A stretch of 64,000 nt of DNA, from assembly GCF_022921055.1 (NCBI RefSeq), contig NZ_CP095061.1:526001-590000 (forward strand), in the 5' to 3' direction. The notes beneath the pieces were generated by a model. It was not told the origin of the DNA. It did no database searches and worked only from the letters and a program-made list of their open reading frames with translations. Made by a program: the position numbers and the translations under genes. Shown in pieces: positions 54,740 to 63,521 of this stretch. The stretch is from Hymenobacter volaticus. GTDB taxonomy: Bacteria; Bacteroidota; Bacteroidia; Cytophagales; Hymenobacteraceae. Position 1 is the stretch's first letter; the number at the start of each line of letters is the position of its first letter.

Positions 54740-55009
54740 ATGTCCAAGCATAAAAAAGAAAACCCCGCCTCGAATCAGAAAGTTAGCTCGCCTATGGGCC
54801 CTGACGCACTGAATGGTACCCCCGCGTCCATCGACCCCAATATGAAGGCGGATGCAAGTGGTGTGCAAAATTTGAATCAGAACCACATTACTGAAACCGG
54901 CAACGAGACAAAGAATAATACACCCGGCGGTAATTCCAATGAGATACGGTCGTCGCGGATCAATAAGCCTCGCAACAGCCCAAATCCAAGCCAGCAAAAC
55001 CAGAAGTAG
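54740..55009 (+). CDS. Small disordered protein
   Basis: An 89-residue protein starting MSKHKKENPASNQ, made of N, Q, S, K, P and G with no hydrophobic core, so probably intrinsically disordered. It has its own terminator. Composition recalls small stress or hydrophilin-type proteins, but I recognise no family. Confidence 0.55.
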   Translation: MSKHKKENPASNQKVSSPMGPDALNGTPASIDPNMKADASGVQNLNQNHITETGNETKNNTPGGNSNEIRSSRINKPRNSPNPSQQNQK

Positions 55010-55025
55010 AAACATTTCCTGATTG

Positions 55026-55057
55026 AAAAGCCCCGTTGAGCTTCAACGGGGCTTTTT
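55026..55057 (+). terminator. Terminator after the disordered-protein gene
   Basis: AAAAGCCCCGTTGA and TCAACGGGGCTTTTT arms with a short loop. Confidence 0.85.
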
Positions 55058-55094
55058 ATATTATCAAGGATACGTCTAGATGGTTTGGATGGCT

Positions 55095-55910
55095 CTATGG
55101 CAGTACGGTCAGGCGTACCACGCGGGTGTCTACATCATCTTTATCGAAGAAATCTTGTTCGAAGAGGATGGTTTTGTTGTCGAGCCAACGAGGTTGTGTG
55201 CAGCCCCACTCGGTTTGGCGCTCCCACAAAAGGCGGAGGTTGCCATCTTCCACAGTCCATAATTGGAGTCCATTGGGTTCGTAGCGAGCTAACACATCAG
55301 AGTTACCACATACAAAATGACGAGCGTCGGGCGACACCGCCGGTGGGCTCCAAACCCGGGTACGACGCCCGGTGTGTTGGTTTACCAACAGGTAGTAACT
55401 GCCCTCGTACAGCCGTACAGCCAGCAGCCATTGCTTTATGGTGGGTATGGAAGCTATGTATTCGTAAGCAATATTACTGGCTTCGTCTTCAGAAGAATTG
55501 TTAATGAACCGAAGGGGCTTGGTACGAGTCGGGCGCAGCCACAGCGTAGTGTTTTTGCGCTGTACCATCGGGCCAGCGCTGCGTAACCGGAGGCGTTCTT
55601 CGGCCGCAAAGTCGAAGGTTGCTTCTTCTTCAGCAGAACTAGGAACAGTAGGGAGTTTCAAAGACTGGGGCAGCTTCTCGTACACGCCCCGCGAAGCCTG
55701 ATGAATAGTTAGCACCCGGCCAGGTAACTGTACCAGAGTATCGAGATGGCCGAGGCGGTAGATGCGTGGTGGCTTCGGGCGTGGTAACGGCGCAACCGGG
55801 GATGTGTTAGGCACACCCGGTTGCGCCCGCTCAGCGGGGCCTCGGAAAGAACAAGATAATAGGAGTATCGCCAGAGGCAGCACTACTATCACCGCACGAA
55901 GCCGGAACAT
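55095..55910 (-). CDS. Lipoprotein of unknown function
   Basis: A 271-residue protein with a lipobox (LAILLLSCSFRG; the lipidated cysteine is about residue 20) and a proline-rich linker. A beta-rich body follows that looks like blades of a propeller or WD40-like fold: LWLRPTRTKPLRFINN, YLLVNQHTGRRTRVWSPPAVSPDARHFVCGNSD, GLQLWTVEDGNLRLLWER, TEWGCTQPRWLDNKTILFEQDF. Likely periplasmic and membrane-anchored. No close family is recognised. It follows the M61 peptidase gene by 28 bases on the same strand. Confidence 0.7.
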   Translation of the reverse strand: MFRLRAVIVVLPLAILLLSCSFRGPAERAQPGVPNTSPVAPLPRPKPPRIYRLGHLDTLVQLPGRVLTIHQASRGVYEKLPQSLKLPTVPSSAEEEATFDFAAEERLRLRSAGPMVQRKNTTLWLRPTRTKPLRFINNSSEDEASNIAYEYIASIPTIKQWLLAVRLYEGSYYLLVNQHTGRRTRVWSPPAVSPDARHFVCGNSDVLARYEPNGLQLWTVEDGNLRLLWERQTEWGCTQPRWLDNKTILFEQDFFDKDDVDTRVVRLTVLP

Positions 55911-55938
55911 GGAAGTAATTGAAAACTGAACGCCGCGC

Positions 55939-57675
55939 TTAAAACTCCTGCTTCAACCAGTTCCGGAAGCTAGCCTGCTGCTCGGGCGTAGCTTCGGGCA
56001 GCTTTTCAATGGTAATCTTTTGCCAAAAACGCTGCCCATCCTGCCCAATTAGTGGCACCGTGAGCAGCCGATTCTGGCGAAACACACTGAGTTCGTAGTG
56101 TTGGTCTTCCCGAGTGGAAAGTAAATTGTGCAAGTTCATGTCCACCCGCCGCCCATTCACGGCTACTATCTCGTCGTCGACGGTAAGTGCTGCCGCAGCG
56201 GGCGAGCCTGGTAGAATATCGGTTACTTCCGTGCGCTCGTTTTTCAACACCGTACGAAAGCCGAATACGCTTTCCGATGGAGCGGCATTTTCTTGGATTC
56301 GAAGCGTGCAGCCCACAAAGCCCAAGGCTTTGTCGAGCGGTTCTTCTAACGGCGCGGTGCCGTAAATAAATTTATCGAAATATGCTTGCATATCGCGCCC
56401 TGCTACCTCATTCACAATTCGAATGTAATCTTGCTCGGTATAGCCAATTCCTGTCTGGCCAAATTCTTCCCACAGCCGGCGCATTACCTGATCGAGGCTG
56501 CGCGCGTGGTTGGAGAGGCGGCGTAACGTAATATCAAGCAACAGCGCCACCAAGGCTCCCTTGTGGTATACCGATACTTTGCGGTCGGGTACGCCAGCCT
56601 TGTAGCCATCAAGCCAGAGGTCCATGCTGGCATCGGCCAAGGAAAGGTTGTAACGGCCATAGTCATCGTAGTGCTTGCGCAATACGGTGTTCAATTCCGC
56701 GAAATATTGCCCGGCCGTACGCACTCCAGCGCGAGCCAGTAGATACTCCCCATAATACGTCGTGATGCCTTCAGCAATAAAGCAGGTGCGGAAGTAATTT
56801 TCTTTGGAATAGTCATAGGGCTGCATTTCAGCTGGCCGGATACTCTTGATATTCCAAGCGTGAAACAGTTCATGACAGCTTACGCCTAGCAACTCCTTGT
56901 ACAGGCCTTCTGTCATCAGCAACTCGGCTGGTCCTAGCGTAATAACCGTGGAGTTGAGGTGCTCCACGCCGTGGTAGTGTTTATAAGGAAGGATCTGGTT
57001 TAAGAAGTGATAATCCTGCGCCGGAAATGAGCCAAACAACGCAAGCTGTTCGGCACTGAAAGCCCGGAAGTCAGCAACTAACCGTGTCCAGTCCACGGGG
57101 CATTCTCCTTGAATCCAAATGTAGAAGGGTAAGCTCTCCACCTCATAGTTGCGGTACTGTAAGGTAGGGCTAGCAATAAGGGGCGAGTCGGCCAGGTGAT
57201 CAAAACTCTGCGCTTGTAGGGTGTTAGGGCCGGTTTGAGGCAGGCCACATGCCAATTGCCAACCATCAGGGAGTTGCAACTGTACCTGACAAGGTTCTTG
57301 TTGACGGCCTTCTATGTACATAAACCCCTGAACTGGGTTCAGATAAAGCTGCGTTTCATCTAGCCACGAACCGCCGGCGTCCATCTGGTGCGCGTAGAAA
57401 TTGTAGTGCACCTGCACCGTCCGACCCGCTGCTCCTGTTACCTCCCAACGGTCTTTAGTGAGTTTGCGGGTCGTTAATACGTCCTGTGAAGCAGCATCAA
57501 GTACTTCTACTCGCTGAATCTTTTGAGCGAAATTCTGTAGCTCGTAGCGTCCGGGCCGCCAGGCCGGCAATTGCAATTCTAGGGTTTCAGGGCCTTCTTT
57601 CGGGACCTCAAAAGTCATTTGCAACTGCACGTAGAAGGTAAGCGGGTTCTCGAACGAAACGTAATAGTGAATCAT
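55939..57675 (-). CDS. M61-family peptidase with PDZ domain
   Basis: A 578-residue glycyl-aminopeptidase-type metallopeptidase. The N-terminal beta-domain (VSFENPLTFYVQLQMTFEVP) leads to the catalytic domain with the zinc-binding motif SCHELFHAWNIKSIRP (H-E-x-x-H) and the downstream glutamate in C-F-I-A-E-G-I-T-T-Y-Y. A PDZ domain follows near residues 450-540 (ILPGSPAAAALTVDDEIVAVNGRRV). No signal peptide is visible. The upstream region is a 240-bp divergent promoter shared with rpmH. Probably cytosolic peptide degradation. Confidence 0.9.
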   Translation of the reverse strand: MIHYYVSFENPLTFYVQLQMTFEVPKEGPETLELQLPAWRPGRYELQNFAQKIQRVEVLDAASQDVLTTRKLTKDRWEVTGAAGRTVQVHYNFYAHQMDAGGSWLDETQLYLNPVQGFMYIEGRQQEPCQVQLQLPDGWQLACGLPQTGPNTLQAQSFDHLADSPLIASPTLQYRNYEVESLPFYIWIQGECPVDWTRLVADFRAFSAEQLALFGSFPAQDYHFLNQILPYKHYHGVEHLNSTVITLGPAELLMTEGLYKELLGVSCHELFHAWNIKSIRPAEMQPYDYSKENYFRTCFIAEGITTYYGEYLLARAGVRTAGQYFAELNTVLRKHYDDYGRYNLSLADASMDLWLDGYKAGVPDRKVSVYHKGALVALLLDITLRRLSNHARSLDQVMRRLWEEFGQTGIGYTEQDYIRIVNEVAGRDMQAYFDKFIYGTAPLEEPLDKALGFVGCTLRIQENAAPSESVFGFRTVLKNERTEVTDILPGSPAAAALTVDDEIVAVNGRRVDMNLHNLLSTREDQHYELSVFRQNRLLTVPLIGQDGQRFWQKITIEKLPEATPEQQASFRNWLKQEF

Positions 57676-57847
57676 AGAAACGCGGAGCGGGTAGGCAGAA
57701 AACCTGGTGTAAAGCTACGGCTATCCGGTTGAAAAACGCGGATAAAACGTGGCTTTTGATACGGGTAAAGCCGCACCTTCGACTAGGATAAGCAACCGAA
57801 AAGCTGGGAGTTGCCCCCGATGATGAACATAAAAAAGGTGACAACAC

Positions 57848-57880
57848 TTTTGTCTTTTCAAAGTCAAGCGCGTACCTTTG
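57848..57880 (+). promoter_or_regulatory. rpmH promoter
   Basis: TTTTG at 57848-57852 and TACCTTTG at 57873-57880, 20 bases apart, match the Bacteroidota -33/-7 pattern. Transcription would start about 30 bases before the rpmH ATG. Confidence 0.6.
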
Positions 57881-57915
57881 CCGGCCTTACTTGTCACTGA
57901 GTCACTACTTATACC

Positions 57916-58074
57916 ATGAAACGTACCTTCCAGCCTTCGCAGCGCAAACGCCGCAATAAGCATGGCTTCCGCTCTCGCATGGAAACCGCCAACGGCCGCA
58001 ACGTGTTGGCCCGCCGCCGTGCCAAAGGCCGCAAGCGCCTGACTGTATCCGACGAAGGCCGTCACAAGCGCTAA
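57916..58074 (+). CDS. rpmH: Ribosomal protein bL34
   Basis: A 52-residue protein ([21 protein letters not shown], then [17 protein letters not shown]), the full length and sequence pattern of bL34. It is followed after six bases by rnpA, the universal bacterial arrangement. It is too short for many automatic calls. Confidence 0.97.
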   Translation: MKRTFQPSQRKRRNKHGFRSRMETANGRNVLARRRAKGRKRLTVSDEGRHKR

Positions 58075-58080
58075 GCGCCT

Positions 58081-58553
58081 GTGAATAACCTATTGCCGTC
58101 TGGCGTTTCACCTGCAGGAGAGAAGCCAGAGGATAAGGTTCGTTCCTACTCGTTTTCAAAAGAAGAACACCTGTGCCGTAAGAAGCTCATCGATGAGCTT
58201 TTCGGTCGGGGTTCTTCTTTTGGTTTATACCCCTCCGGTTGGTGTGGCTACCAGCCGAAGTAATTACCACCGCACCTCCCCAGGTGCTAGTTAGCGTAAG
58301 CAAACGCAGCTTTAAGCGCGCCGTCGACCGGAATAATTTAAAGCGTTTTATGCGTGAGGCCTACCGCCTCAATAAGCATCGGCTTACGGAAGCGGACGGT
58401 GGGCACCCCATTGGGTTGCTCGCAATTATCTACACCGGCAAAGAAAAAAAGCCTTTCGCGCTGGTTGAAAAAAAATTAATTTCAGGGCTGGAGCGTTTAT
58501 TAACCGAACCCTTTGTTGCACCCGCAACAAAGGACCGAAAAAAGCGTCCTTGA
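58081..58553 (+). CDS. rnpA: Ribonuclease P protein component (one frame break)
   Basis: The protein subunit of RNase P, which matures tRNA 5' ends. GTG 58081 follows the rpmH stop by six bases. The first part reads YSFSKEEHLCRKKLIDELFGRGSSF, and adding one C to CCCC 58230-58233 joins it to L-R-L-V-W-L-P-A-E-V. The RNR motif follows: VSVSKRSFKRAVDRNNLKRFMREAYRL. The repaired protein is 157 residues, a little longer than the E. coli enzyme because of a C-terminal extension. Confidence 0.92.
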
Positions 58554-58654
58554 ATTAGTCGCAGCTTCACTGACTGCCGCGGCACCATTTGTTCTTGCCA
58601 GTAGGCTTCTTACTCTGAAGTGACTAGTGGTGAGGTTTATACCAGCCTTCATTT

Positions 58655-60351
58655 ATGCGTAAAAAGTCTATTGTGGCCGGGTTGCTTCTGGGGGAGCCAC
58701 ACTGGTATCTGTTGCCGCCGCTTCGGCCGACAACGAGCGATATTTCGAAATAGCCAAGAACCTCGACATATTCGCTACCCTATTCAAGGAAGTGAATACT
58801 TATTATGTGGACGAGGTACCACCTGCCAAATTGGTAAAGACCGGTATCGACGCCATGCTCAAGTCGCTCGATCCATATACCAACTATATTCCGGAAGATG
58901 ACATCGAGGATTTCCGTACGCTAACTACCGGCCAGTATGGCGGTATTGGAGCCGTGGTAATCAAGCGTGGTGGCAAAACTGTAGTGCAGGCAGCTTATGA
59001 GGGCTACCCAGCGCAGAAGGCCGGATTGCTGCCCGGTGACGAAATCATGACAATCAACGGTGTCAACGTTGATAAAAAGAACAACGGCGACATCAGCAAG
59101 CTGCTGAAAGGGCAAGCTAATTCGTTGGTAAAGCTTATGGTGACCCGTTACGGACAAGACGCACCCGTTGAAATCAATATCACGCGCGATAAAATTCAGG
59201 TGGACAACGTGCCATACTATGGCATGCTGACCAACGACATCGGCTATTTTCAACTCGCTGGCTTCACGGTAGATGCCGGCAAGGAAGTTCGCATGGCCCT
59301 CACCAAGCTTAAGGAGCAAGGTGCCAAGAAAATTGTGTTCGACATCCGCGACAATCCTGGTGGCTTGCTCAACGAATCGGTTAATATCTCCAACCTGTTC
59401 GTTGATAAAGGGCTTGATATTGTGAGCACCAAGGGAAAGGTGACGGAGTGGAACAAGACTTACAAGGCACTCGATGTGCCCTTCGATACGCAGATTCCTG
59501 TTGCTATCATCACCTCTAATCGCTCGGCTTCGGCGTCTGAAATCGTGTCTGGCGTGTTGCAGGATTACGACCGGGCTGTGGTGATAGGGGAGAGAACCTT
59601 CGGTAAAGGCTTGGTACAGGCTACTCGGCCGCTCAGCTATAACTCGCAGCTGAAAGTAACTACCGCCAAGTACTACATTCCGAGCGGCCGTTGCATCCAG
59701 GAAATTGACTACGCCCACCGCGCCGACGATGGCACGTTGGGTAAGGTGCCAGATTCCTTGCGCACGGCCTTCAAAACACAGGCTGGCCGTACTGTATACG
59801 ATGGCGGCGGCGTAGCCCCCGACGTGGAAGTGCAAGACCGCGAAATTGCCGACATCACTCGCGTGCTGCTGCAGAAGAGCTACCTCTTCGATTACGCTAC
59901 CCGCTATCGTGCCGAACACCCCACTATTGTGCCTGCCCGGCAGTTCAAGCTCGCAGATGCTGAGTATCAGAAATTCGTAGACTTCCTGAAAGGAAAAGAC
60001 ATCAGCTACAGCACCGACGCTGAAAAGTCATTGGCTGACCTCACTAAAAAAGTGAAGGAAGAGAAGCATTACGACGACGTGAAAACCGAATTGGAAGCTA
60101 TGCGCCGCAAGGTAAGCACCAATAAAAGCAATGACTTGACCCGGTTTAAACCCGAAATCAAGGATTTGCTGGAGCAGGAAATCGTGTCGCGCTACTACTT
60201 TCAGAAAGGCCAAATCGAAGCTACCTTCGACGACGATCCGAATATCCTGATGGCCATGAGCGTGCTCAACGACCCCAACCGCTATGCTGCCTTGTTGCGC
60301 CCAAGCGGCCGGGCCGCCAGCAGCACCAAAGGTGCCGGTACGAACAAGTAA
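58655..60351 (+). CDS. S41 C-terminal-processing protease (one frame break)
   Basis: A 565-residue periplasmic serine protease of the Prc/CtpA family. ATG 58655 gives a signal peptide (MRKKSIVAGLLLGGATLVSVAAASA) once one G is added to GGGGG 58690-58694; without the repair the frame begins at 58792 inside the protein. A PDZ domain (GLLPGDEIMTINGVNV) is followed by the S41 core: FDIRDNPGGLLNESVNI, the catalytic serine in NRSASASEIVSG, and the lysine in GERTFGKGLVQ. A C-terminal helical domain follows. The substrate is unknown. Confidence 0.92.
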
Positions 60352-60373
60352 CATTTGGTTTTTCTAGTTACAG

Positions 60374-60404
60374 AAAGCAGGCTCAAGCAAGAGTCTGCTT
60401 TTTT
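60374..60404 (+). terminator. Terminator after the S41 protease gene
   Basis: AAAGCAG...CTGCTTTTTT hairpin with two mismatches, 22 bases past the stop. Confidence 0.65.
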
Positions 60405-60477
60405 GTTGTCCTTGATCTAGTTAAAATGGGCCGCTATTCTAGAAGTTTCAGATTTAAGATGGCAGTAGGTGAAACTG

Positions 60478-60485
60478 TATCTTTG
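60478..60485 (+). promoter_or_regulatory. TATCTTTG -7 element, tsaB probably leaderless
   Basis: Matches TAnnTTTG and ends 4 bases before ATG 60490, so the start of transcription should fall at the start codon. Inference from consensus spacing. Confidence 0.45.
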
Positions 60486-60489
60486 CGCT

Positions 60490-61186
60490 ATGCCTAGTCT
60501 TATTCTTTCCCTCGAAACTTCGTCGCTCGTTTGTTCAGTTGCTTTGCACCAACTAACCGACGGCAGTTTAGTAGGCCAGACAGAGTTACGGCTAGAGAAG
60601 TCGCATTCTTCTCACCTAAGCGTATTAGTAAGCCAATTGCTGGAAAACAGTCAGCATACTTTGCAAGGTGTAGCGGCTGTGGCTGTTTCCGACGGCCGGG
60701 TTCTTATACTGGATTGCGTATTGGGGCGGCAGCAGCGAAAGGACTGTGTTACGCGCTGGATATTCCGCTGATAGCCGTAAGTACTTTACAGGCGCTAGCT
60801 CGGCAGGTGGCAGCCATGACTGCTTCGGCCAAAGATATGTTGTTCTGCCCCATGCTAGATGCGCGACGGATGGAGGTGTACTCAGCCGTTTACACGCACA
60901 ATGGACAAGAAATTGTAGCGCCCACGCCGCTGTTGCTCGATTCTGATACGCTGGCCGAACAATTAGCCTATCATCGTTTGTTATGCTTTGGCAACGGTGC
61001 AGCAAAGTTTCAGCCTTTGGTTACCAACAACTCCAACGCTAGCTTCTTGACTGGTATTGAACCTTCGGCTGTGTCTGTAGGGAATTAGCAATAGAAGCCT
61101 ATCGGCGTGGTGAGTTTCGGGACGTAGCCTATTACGAGCCATTTTATTTGAAGGAAGTGTACACCACTACACCAAAAGCAAAGTAA
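60490..61186 (+). CDS. tsaB: tRNA threonylcarbamoyladenosine protein TsaB (two frame breaks)
   Basis: TsaB supports TsaD in making the t6A37 modification of ANN-decoding tRNAs. The protein starts MPSLILSLETSSLVCSVAL (the phosphate-loop ETSS), then G-V-A-A-V-A-V-S-D. One C added at 60695-60696 gives G-P-G-S-Y-T-G-L-R-I-G, the family signature. One G added at 61080-61082 extends the end to ELAIEAYRRGEFRDVAYYEPFYLKEVY and TAA 61184-61186. The repaired product is 232 residues, the normal size. Confidence 0.92.
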
Positions 61187-61284
61187 CAGAAGCAACGCCT
61201 ACTTAGGCTACTGCTACTAGTTGCTTTATTCACTCGACATCGTTAATCGATTCGCCAAGCCAAAACTTGGCGTTATAACTTGCC

Positions 61285-61800
61285 ATGGAAGACATCATTG
61301 TTAACCGCGTAGCGCAAAGCGCCCTCACTTCACTTAACCTAGAAGAGTTTATTCATCCGGGCGAGCGAGTTGTGTACGACATCAAAGAGAACCTTTTCCA
61401 CGGGTTGATGCTGCGCGAAAAAGATTTTCGGGAGTTCATCAAAAACCATGACTGGAGCCAGTATGACGGTAAGAACGTCGCCATTATTTGCTCAGCTGAT
61501 GCTATTGTGCCTACCTGGGCTTATATGCTGCTAGCCAGCAAGCTTCAGGGCCACGCACACCGCTACGTTTTCGGTAATCTGGAGGCACTGGAGCAAGAGT
61601 TGTTTCATGAAGCTATTGCTAGCATCAATGCCGAAGAGTACCGCGACACGAAGGTGGTGGTAAAGGGGTGTGGTGAAAAGCCAGTGCCTACGTATGCTTA
61701 CGTGGCCATCATGCAGAAACTGCTGCCCGTAACATCGAGCGTTATGTACGGAGAGCCTTGTAGTACAGTACCGCTTTACAAGCGTCCGAAAGTGGCTTAG
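61285..61800 (+). CDS. DUF2480-like protein
   Basis: A 171-residue protein: IVNRVAQSALTSLNLEEF, YDIKENLFHGLMLREKDFREFIKNHDW, VAIICSADAIVPTWAYMLLASKL, VVVKGCGEKPVPTYAYVAIMQKLLPV, SVMYGEPCSTVPLYKRPK. This matches my memory of the DUF2480 family of Bacteroidota. The conserved cysteines in K-G-C-G and E-P-C-S could be functional. No function is established. Confidence 0.78.
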   Translation: MEDIIVNRVAQSALTSLNLEEFIHPGERVVYDIKENLFHGLMLREKDFREFIKNHDWSQYDGKNVAIICSADAIVPTWAYMLLASKLQGHAHRYVFGNLEALEQELFHEAIASINAEEYRDTKVVVKGCGEKPVPTYAYVAIMQKLLPVTSSVMYGEPCSTVPLYKRPKVA

Positions 61801-61853
61801 GCTCATCGCCGGGTTAGTTGTTTCTCCGGATTAGTTAAATAGTTGAACTGATG

Positions 61854-61892
61854 ACAAGCCCCTGTGCCCTGTGATAGGCACTAGGGGCTTGT
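61854..61892 (+). terminator. Terminator after the DUF2480-like gene
   Basis: ACAAGCCCCTGTGCC and GGCACTAGGGGCTTGT arms with one mismatch. Confidence 0.75.
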
Positions 61893-61984
61893 TGCTTTCT
61901 GTGCTACTATATAAGGAGTAAACAAAATGGTCCGTGCCTACAGTCGCAGCAACTTTGCATCTTTAGCTCCGCAATTACCGCCTC

Positions 61985-63298
61985 ATGCCGCAACCGTCTA
62001 CTGACACCTATAAAATCAGTCGCACAACTGGTGTTGCCGTCGTCGTTGCCAATATGGTCGGCACGGGAGTATTTACTAGTCTCGGCTTTCAGGTTATCGA
62101 TATTCAAAGCGGCTTCGCGCTGCTTATGCTCTGGGCGGTAGGAGGACTGATTGCCTTGTGCGGTGCCTTAAGCTATGGGGAACTTGCCGCGGCCATGCCC
62201 CGCTCGGGCGGTGAATATCATTTCCTGTCCCGTATTTATCATCCTGCCGTAGGTTTCCTGTCGGGGTGGGTATCTGCTACGGTAGGCTTTGCTGCTCCCA
62301 CGGCGCTGGCTGCTATGGCGCTCGGCAAATACGCAAAAAGCGTATGGCCTGCCCTCCAGCCCGAATGGTTGTCGATAGGAGTGGTTTTAGCTTTCACGGC
62401 CGTGCATGCCATGAGTCGACAGTTAGGCAGCCGACTACAGGTGGTAGTTACAGCCATCAAAGTGTTGGTGCTGGTAGCGTTTATCGGGGCCGGACTGCTG
62501 GCTGCTACCCCACAGCCTATTTCATTCATGCCAACTGCCCTTAGCTGGCAAGAGGTATTGAGTCCTGCCTTTGCTATTTCGCTGGTATATGTGTCGTATG
62601 CGTATTCGGGCTGGAATGCCGCTGTATATCTCACCGGTGAAGTAACAGAACCACAACGCAATCTGCCCCGGATCTTACTGGTTGGCACGGCTGCCGTACT
62701 CCTCTTATATATAGGATTGAATTTTGTGTTTCTGTATTCCACCCCGCTAGATAAGCTGAAAGGCCAGGTAGAAGTAGGCTTTGTGACGGCCACTCAAATT
62801 TTTGGCGCTATAGGCGGGCAACTAATGGGCAGCATCATTGCAGTTTTACTCTTGTCTACTATCAGCTCTATGATCTTTGCAGGGCCCCGCGTTGTGCAGG
62901 TGATGGGCGAAGATCTTCCGACGCTTGGCGGGCTGGCCAAACTCAGCGCCACTGGCATTCCAGTGCGAGCTACTCTATTTCAGACTGCCCTAACGCTTCT
63001 CTTTATTGTGACCTCCACATTCGAGCAAGTATTACTCTACGCCGGGTTTGTGCTAAGCTTGTTTACGTTTATGACGGTGCTTGGCTTGTTTGTCTTGCGG
63101 GTGCGTCAGCCAGAACTGCCACGTCCTTATCGCGCTTGGGGCTACCCACTGACCCCGCTGCTGTTCCTATTGCTTAATGGCTGGACGCTCTGGTTTATCG
63201 TCCACGACAAACCCAAAGAATCTCTATATGGCTTAGTAACCGTGTTGGTAGGCTTGCTTATTTACTTTGTAAGTCTGCGTCGTCAGCCTACAGAGTAG
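61985..63298 (+). CDS. APC-family amino acid permease
   Basis: A 437-residue, 12-helix transporter of the APC superfamily. It has the early signature V-A-N-M-V-G-T-G-V-F-T-S in helix 1 and the E-L-A-A-A-M-P-R-S-G-G-E-Y segment, plus the loop Y-S-G-W-N-A-A-V-Y-L-T-G-E-V-T-E-P typical of the family. The substrate is probably a neutral amino acid or similar small amine; the sequence does not fix it. It has its own upstream region after the terminator at 61854-61892. Confidence 0.92.
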   Translation: MPQPSTDTYKISRTTGVAVVVANMVGTGVFTSLGFQVIDIQSGFALLMLWAVGGLIALCGALSYGELAAAMPRSGGEYHFLSRIYHPAVGFLSGWVSATVGFAAPTALAAMALGKYAKSVWPALQPEWLSIGVVLAFTAVHAMSRQLGSRLQVVVTAIKVLVLVAFIGAGLLAATPQPISFMPTALSWQEVLSPAFAISLVYVSYAYSGWNAAVYLTGEVTEPQRNLPRILLVGTAAVLLLYIGLNFVFLYSTPLDKLKGQVEVGFVTATQIFGAIGGQLMGSIIAVLLLSTISSMIFAGPRVVQVMGEDLPTLGGLAKLSATGIPVRATLFQTALTLLFIVTSTFEQVLLYAGFVLSLFTFMTVLGLFVLRVRQPELPRPYRAWGYPLTPLLFLLLNGWTLWFIVHDKPKESLYGLVTVLVGLLIYFVSLRRQPTE

Positions 63299-63521
63299 GT
63301 GTTGGTCATGTTTCTTTCTGCGTCCATAACGAGCAATGATTAAAAGAAAAGCTTCTACTTGCACATACATATAGTATATAGCAAGGCAAAGTGACCAACG
63401 AGCAATAGTATCTGGAAGTACAGGGAGAGCCCACATCATACAGTGGCGTGCTCCATGTCACTACAAGGGGGCACCTCAGCTACTATTCAGTAACTTTCGC
63501 ACTTCATCAACATTGTGCCTG

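Noticed and set aside
58792..60351. S41 protease starting at 58792
   Set aside because: That start would remove the signal peptide; ATG 58655 plus one added G gives a complete exported protein.
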